Below are positions 59,641 through 64,000 of a DNA stretch of 64,000 nt, piece after piece (the first letter of the stretch is position 1; every line of letters begins with the position of its first letter). The stretch lies in assembly GCA_037127255.1 (NCBI GenBank), contig JBANSL010000017.1, positions 46,695,745-46,759,744 on the forward strand, given 5' to 3'. The notes below the pieces were generated by a model. The model was not told the origin of the DNA. It did not search any database and worked only from the letters and a program-made list of their open reading frames with translations. The position numbers and the translations under genes are program-made. The stretch is from Persicaria tinctoria. Its lineage: Eukaryota > Streptophyta > Magnoliopsida > Caryophyllales > Polygonaceae.

Positions 59641-60413
59641 GCTTACTGTATTCCTGAAAATGAGTGGTTCCGTTCAAGATCAAACATATATTCTTATCCT
59701 GATGTTTGTGATCTTATCAAAAGTCATCTGTCTGATGAACATTATGAGATATTGTGCAAGAGTTGTGTGGGGTGGGTGTTGACACAAGGAACCAATATGG
59801 TTTCTAATTTTCAGCTCATGCATCAGATGATGTTGCGTTAAGTTTCCACCAAAAAGAAGATGGAGTTGTGGTTGAAGGTTGATGGATTTATAGCTCGGTT
59901 TTCTCTTGCTGAATTCCATGTTATTACTGGGCTTCCTTGTGAAGCTCATGGTTGCAAACCACCAAAACATGTGTCTGCAATTGATTTGTTTGGGAAGAAG
60001 AAATCCTCTTATAAAGACTTAGTTCAGTGTTTTAAATCTGAGAGAAAATCCTCTAAGAAGAAGTTGATTCTGGAAAAGTTGCTTATTATTGAAAAGGTGA
60101 TATTATTCAGGCAATCAAAGTTTGTAAGTGAAGAAAACTTATCTCTTGCTTGTGATGAGAATGAGTTTGAAATTTATACTTGGGGGAGAGTTTCATACAC
60201 GCGGTTGGTGACGTCATTAAAGAATGCGGCTCTGACTGATCGTGACGATGATAGCGGTTTTTATGACATATATGGGTATAATATTTCTTTTCAGGTAGTC
60301 TTTTTTTTTTTAATGTTTGTCAGCAATTTTATTGTATATTATCATATATTACTCTTCTGGCTCATGAATTTAAATATTGTATTTTCATTTGTAACAGTCA
60401 TGGATTTTAGAAG

Positions 60414-61841
60414 AAGGGGTGTTATGTGAACACGAGTAGCTCGAATTCGGCTCGTACTCAGCTCGAAAAAACTCGACTCGAGCTCGTCCACATTTAAAAA
60501 CGAGCAGAATACGAGCAACTTCCCGAGCTCGTCACGATTTCGAGCTTTATTTGAGCTACTCGTATAACTCATTTTATATATTTATAGTTTTGCCCTTAGG
60601 GTTTTTCAACCTTTTTAGGTTTCTTTGCCTCCATGTATAAAAAGCCACACAACCCTCCCCACAAGAGCACAGATCTGAGATCCCCTTTCACCAATGTCGC
60701 CACCTCCATCCTCGATGCATCATCAGAGCCGCCGCCTCCGCCTCAGTGCCTCGCCGGAGTTGCTGCCTACATCCTCATGTTATCGTCCTTCTTCACTTCA
60801 ATTTTCTCGTCCTTCTATGTTAATCTAACCCTTATTCTTTCAGATCTAGACGTGCCTCCTCAATGCCTCCCGGTTACCACCTCCAATCTAGTAAAATATG
60901 TCATCCATTGCCTCTTTCCTTCTTCTTCTTCTTCTTCTTCTTCTTCTTCTTCTTCTAATTTCTTCACTCATTCGGTCACCTCCACCTCCATTGGCCCTTG
61001 TCCTTCTCACTTTCCACAATCAGATCCCATCTCGCCGGCTGCATCTAACGTTAATGGCTCATCGAAGTCGCCACCTCCACGCACATGTTCGTTGATTTTG
61101 AAACCCCTCTTTTCACTTAGTCCCCTTTCTTTTTATGAAACCCTTCATTTCATAAAATCCCTAATTTTGATTTTTTTTTCTTGTGGACAGGTTGCAAGCT
61201 GTAAAAATGACAATTAACAAATTTAGATATGTGAAAATGGCAATTGTAGATCTCACACTTGTGTAACATTTTAGATTTTCAAGTTGAAATTTGAGGTTAA
61301 TTGTAGGGGTGGGCATGGGACGGGACGGGATTGGGGTAATCCCGCGTCCCGTCCCTCGTACTTTTTGCGGGACGGGATCGGGACGGGATTGATATTTTTT
61401 TTTTCAAATCCCACCGGGTTTTATCCCTCACGGGACGGGACGGGATCGGGACGGGACGGGATTTGTCCCTCGTAAAAAATGATTAAAAAACTATCCGATT
61501 AATTCCAAATTAAAATACATAATCCCATTATAAAATATTATTACAGTAGTGAGTAGCAAATTAATGTACATAAAATCCCATTACAGTAGCTAGCCAGTAG
61601 CAAATTGCATTAAAAATCTCAGTTGAAGTGCATGAACAAATCTAATTTAACAAATCAAGACACTAATGTGAGCATCTGGACGTAGTGCATGAACAATTAG
61701 GCAAAATCTCAGTTGAGCATCCCATTAGCTACTGGGTCATCCCGTTAATGTTATCAGCATATTGCATATTAAGGCCACTCTTCAATCTTTATATATCTAT
61801 TCGAAATTAAGACCACTCTTAATTCTGGTAAATTATACAGA

Positions 61842-61874
<33 letters not shown>

Positions 61875-62433
61875 TTGCGGGACGGGACGGGATTTGCGGG
61901 ATGCGAACCCTCCGTCCCGCGTCCCGTCCCGCGTAATTTTTGCGGGACGGGATCGGGACGGGATTGAAATTTTTTTGACCACATCCCACCGGAATCGGGA
62001 CGGGATCGGGACGGGATGCGGGACGGGACGGGATTTGCGGGATTTATGCCCACCCCTAGTTAATTGTAATTGACATGCCGCCTCTTTTCTTCATGAATGA
62101 ATGAAGGAATGATTTCAACTCTAAAACGTTTCTGTATGTTTAACCTAGACGAGCCCACAAGTAAAAACAAGCCCAATAACTAAAATGAATAAATAAGCAA
62201 AAACAGGCCCAGCAAGTAAAACGAATAAACGAGCTTGAACAAAACGAGCTCGAGCTCGGCTCGAACAAAACGAGCTAAACGAGCTCGAGCTTGCTTGAAT
62301 ACTCGCTAGCCAAATATGAACACAAAACTGAGCTCGAAAAAAATAAGGCTCGAGCTCGAGCTCGACTCGATAATAAACGAGCCGAACATGAACACCTTAG
62401 TACTCGGCTCGTTCGACTCGAATAACACCCCTA
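60414..62433. mobile_element. hAT-like non-autonomous element in the DUF1985 gene
   Basis: Ends AAGGGGTGTTAT...ATAACACCCCTA, with related CGAGCTCGA-type subterminal repeats on both sides. 8-bp duplication TTTAGAAG (60406-60413) / TTTAAAAG (62434-62441) with one difference. No transposase. It contains a TTC microsatellite (about 60920-60956) and a second hAT-like element. Confidence 0.8.
61304..62058. mobile_element. Second hAT-like element nested in the first
   Basis: Ends TAGGGGTGGGCAT and ATGCCCACCCCTA are inverted. Perfect 8-bp duplication GTTAATTG at 61296-61303 and 62059-62066. Both ends carry many CGGGACGGGA repeats; the centre is AT-rich and non-coding. Confidence 0.92.
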
Positions 62434-62570
62434 TTTAAAAGCCTTCCCAGTAATGGCTACGAAATTTGATTGTAATTTCAAAATGGTTGCGGGAGATACA
62501 TACTCTTTGCGCTAAGAATGTCGCATTAAACACATCTATGATAGTGCTTCCACACTTTTTGATGGTGATT

Positions 62571-63280
62571 TGGTAAGTTTATTATGTTTTTTAGTTTTCA
62601 ACCAATTTTTTTAATCTATTTTAAGGCACCATTGTCCCCTACTTATGGTGAATTTGCAAAAACACCAGAGATATTAGCAGAAATTTGCAAAAACACCAAA
62701 GATGTCAACATAACCAAATTTTTGCATAAGTTTTAATTTTTAGCAGCACAAATGATGTTTGTTTTACATTGTTCACTTTTGATTTCTTTTTAGATTGATT
62801 TCAAAGAGTAGGAACCAACTTTTTGCATAAGTGTTAAATTCTGTTTATTTAAATCAGATGTCAGCAGAGTAATAGATTGCTATATTAATTCAATTCATTC
62901 TAAATGAGAAAGGAAGGTTTGGATGTGCATAGTCATTAAAAGCTAGTAGTACAAAATCTCAGTGTATTTTATCATTAAAAACTAGTAACCCAATACCTTA
63001 TATTTGACTTAGTCATTCTATGTCAGCAGGACTAAAGTTTTGCATAAGTATTACATGTTAGTAGCATAGTTGTTGTTTGTTTTAGATTGAACTCTACTAA
63101 TTTCTTTAAAGATTGATTTCATAGATTTGTACCTTAGATTTGGTAAGTTTATTATGGTTTTTAGTTTTTAACCAATTTTTTTGTTGTTGTAAATATCTGT
63201 GCTGTTAATCATATTTTTACTCTATTTTTTTAGGAACCATTGTTCCCTACTTATGGTGAATTTGCAAAAACACCAGGGAT
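62571..63280 (+). repeat. Tandem duplication of an exon-intron segment
   Basis: TTGGTAAGTTTATTATG recurs at about 62570 and 63137, and CCCTACTTATGGTGAATTTG at about 62637 and 63244, each with similar flanks, so about 570-600 bp was duplicated. The second copy leads into a longer open frame. Confidence 0.8.
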
Positions 63281-64000
63281 GGTGTATAGTGAAGAATTTG
63301 CCGATGAAATAGTTCATGACATTGCTCAACCTGTTTTCCCCCATTTGGCTGGTGTTCTGTATGAAAGACATCGATTGAATACAAAGGCATATGATAATAG
63401 GTTCGTACATAATGATGATTTAGCTGTTGTTATTGTGAATGATGAAGGATATTTGGGAGAAACAGGATGTTGTAAATAATGATGATTTAGCTGTTGTTGG
63501 TTGGAATGATGAAGACAATTTGGGGGAGAAATAGGATGTTGTAAATAAGGCAAAGAACATGAAATCTTTGAGAACATGCATGCCTATTGTAAAGAGAGGT
63601 AAAATGACATGTAATGATATTACGTATTTAGAGGATAAGAAAACAAATAAGAGGAAAGCCAATAATATGAGAAAGAAGAAAGATTCAGGTAAGAAGGTTC
63701 GGGTTTCGGGCGCTCACACAGATGTGCTAGTCAAGGAGCTTTTTATACCTGTTGTTGATGTTGATAAAGTTGATCAAATGATTGAGTGCGAGAAGATTGT
63801 ACCTTTAAATTTTGTTTTTCATAGTGTGAAGAAGAGGAAGACTGGTGATAAAGAGACTAGGAATATATTCTATATAGAATGTGCTGATAAGTCTTCATCT
63901 TTGCACGTGTTGTCTACTGCATATGCGTCGGTCCCTGGTGGACTGTCTAAGCAAAAGGGTGATGTGTTTGTATCTTCTCGTGATACTGGTGGTGTACATG
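63233..64000 (+). pseudogene. DUF1985-type gene, downstream exon (continues past window)
   Basis: An acceptor TTTTTTTAG precedes a frame with PLFPTYGEFAKTPGMVYSEE and PHLAGVLYERHRL to about 63475. A 67-70 bp tandem duplication (63410-63476 and 63477-63546) then changes the frame. From 63535 a second frame is open to the end (DVVNKAKNMK ... RNIFYIECADKSSSLHVL). It is Lys-rich and probably belongs to the same transposon-type gene. No Ulp1 catalytic motif is visible yet. Confidence 0.5.

Larger units (their letters stand above)
59641..62572 (+). pseudogene. DUF1985-type TE gene, exons 1-2, interrupted by hAT
   Basis: Exon 1 runs to 60294 (donor GTAGTC) with the DUF1985 pattern: a Leu/His-rich helix (NFQLMHQMMLR), then MELWLKVDGFIARFSLAEF and HVITGLPC. 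TAA at 59839-59841 breaks the domain. Exon 2 starts at 60398 (WIL), is cut by a hAT-like element (60414-62433), and resumes at 62442 (AFPVMATKFD). It carries a TAA near 62513 and ends before GTAAGT at about 62572. Such domains occur in plant transposons, often with a Ulp1-type protease, which would lie beyond this window. The start codon was not identified. Confidence 0.7.

Noticed and set aside
60633..61217. 194-codon ORF in the outer hAT-like element
   Set aside because: Low-complexity Ser/Pro/Phe composition driven by a TTC microsatellite; no transposase motif.

Overview
This window looks like nuclear DNA of a flowering plant, probably a eudicot. It has short GT-AG exons in long AT-rich introns, a plant CYP72-type cytochrome P450, and a dense load of plant transposable elements: Copia including a Sirevirus type, Gypsy-type LTR elements, L1 LINEs, a TRIM, PIF/Harbinger, hAT, a CACTA-like fragment and a Tourist-like MITE. 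I could not fix the species.

Layout. 1-7.1 kb holds the last twelve exons of a TTC5-like TPR/OB-fold gene (+), the only clearly intact host gene. One of its introns carries a complete short LTR retroelement with a 5-bp target duplication. 7.7-13.2 kb holds a five-exon CYP72A-like P450 (-). It is a pseudogene: a deletion just after the haem cysteine removes the rest of the haem loop and shifts the frame. Its 3.7-kb first intron carries two tandem-repeat fields and a CACTA-like palindrome-rich segment. 15.2-19.6 kb is a 5'-truncated Copia element (+). At about 20.0-20.4 kb lies a second copy of the P450 first exon, also broken.

20.4-48.9 kb is one large nested transposon complex. It sits between that second first exon and its own promoter segment, which resumes at about 48.86 kb. 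Two L1-type LINEs (LINE A and LINE B, both -) lie head to tail at the same target site. LINE A is split by a Sirevirus-type Copia (-), which is itself split by a Gypsy-type non-autonomous element (-). One deletion through all three explains the junction near 21.64 kb. LINE B is interrupted by a second Gypsy-type LTR.

49.5-49.9 kb is a Tourist-like MITE. 49.9-58.3 kb is a PIF/Harbinger element with a Myb/SANT-like ORF1, a DDE transposase (triad present, but one nonsense codon and one frameshift) and an additional 177-aa coiled-coil, predicted tail-anchored protein on the opposite strand. An LTR insertion splits ORF1. 58.7-59.2 kb is a complete TRIM with target duplications. 59.6-64.0 kb is a TE-type gene with a DUF1985-like domain. 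Its second exon is interrupted by a hAT-like element that itself contains another hAT-like element, and it carries local tandem duplications. It runs off the window end.

How it fits together. The TTC5-like gene is probably functional. The P450 locus appears to have been duplicated and then lost, with its promoter region acting as a repeated insertion target. Most of the rest is the history of successive insertions, readable from LTR pairs, primer-binding sites and target duplications. The least familiar item is the third, opposite-strand gene of the Harbinger element.
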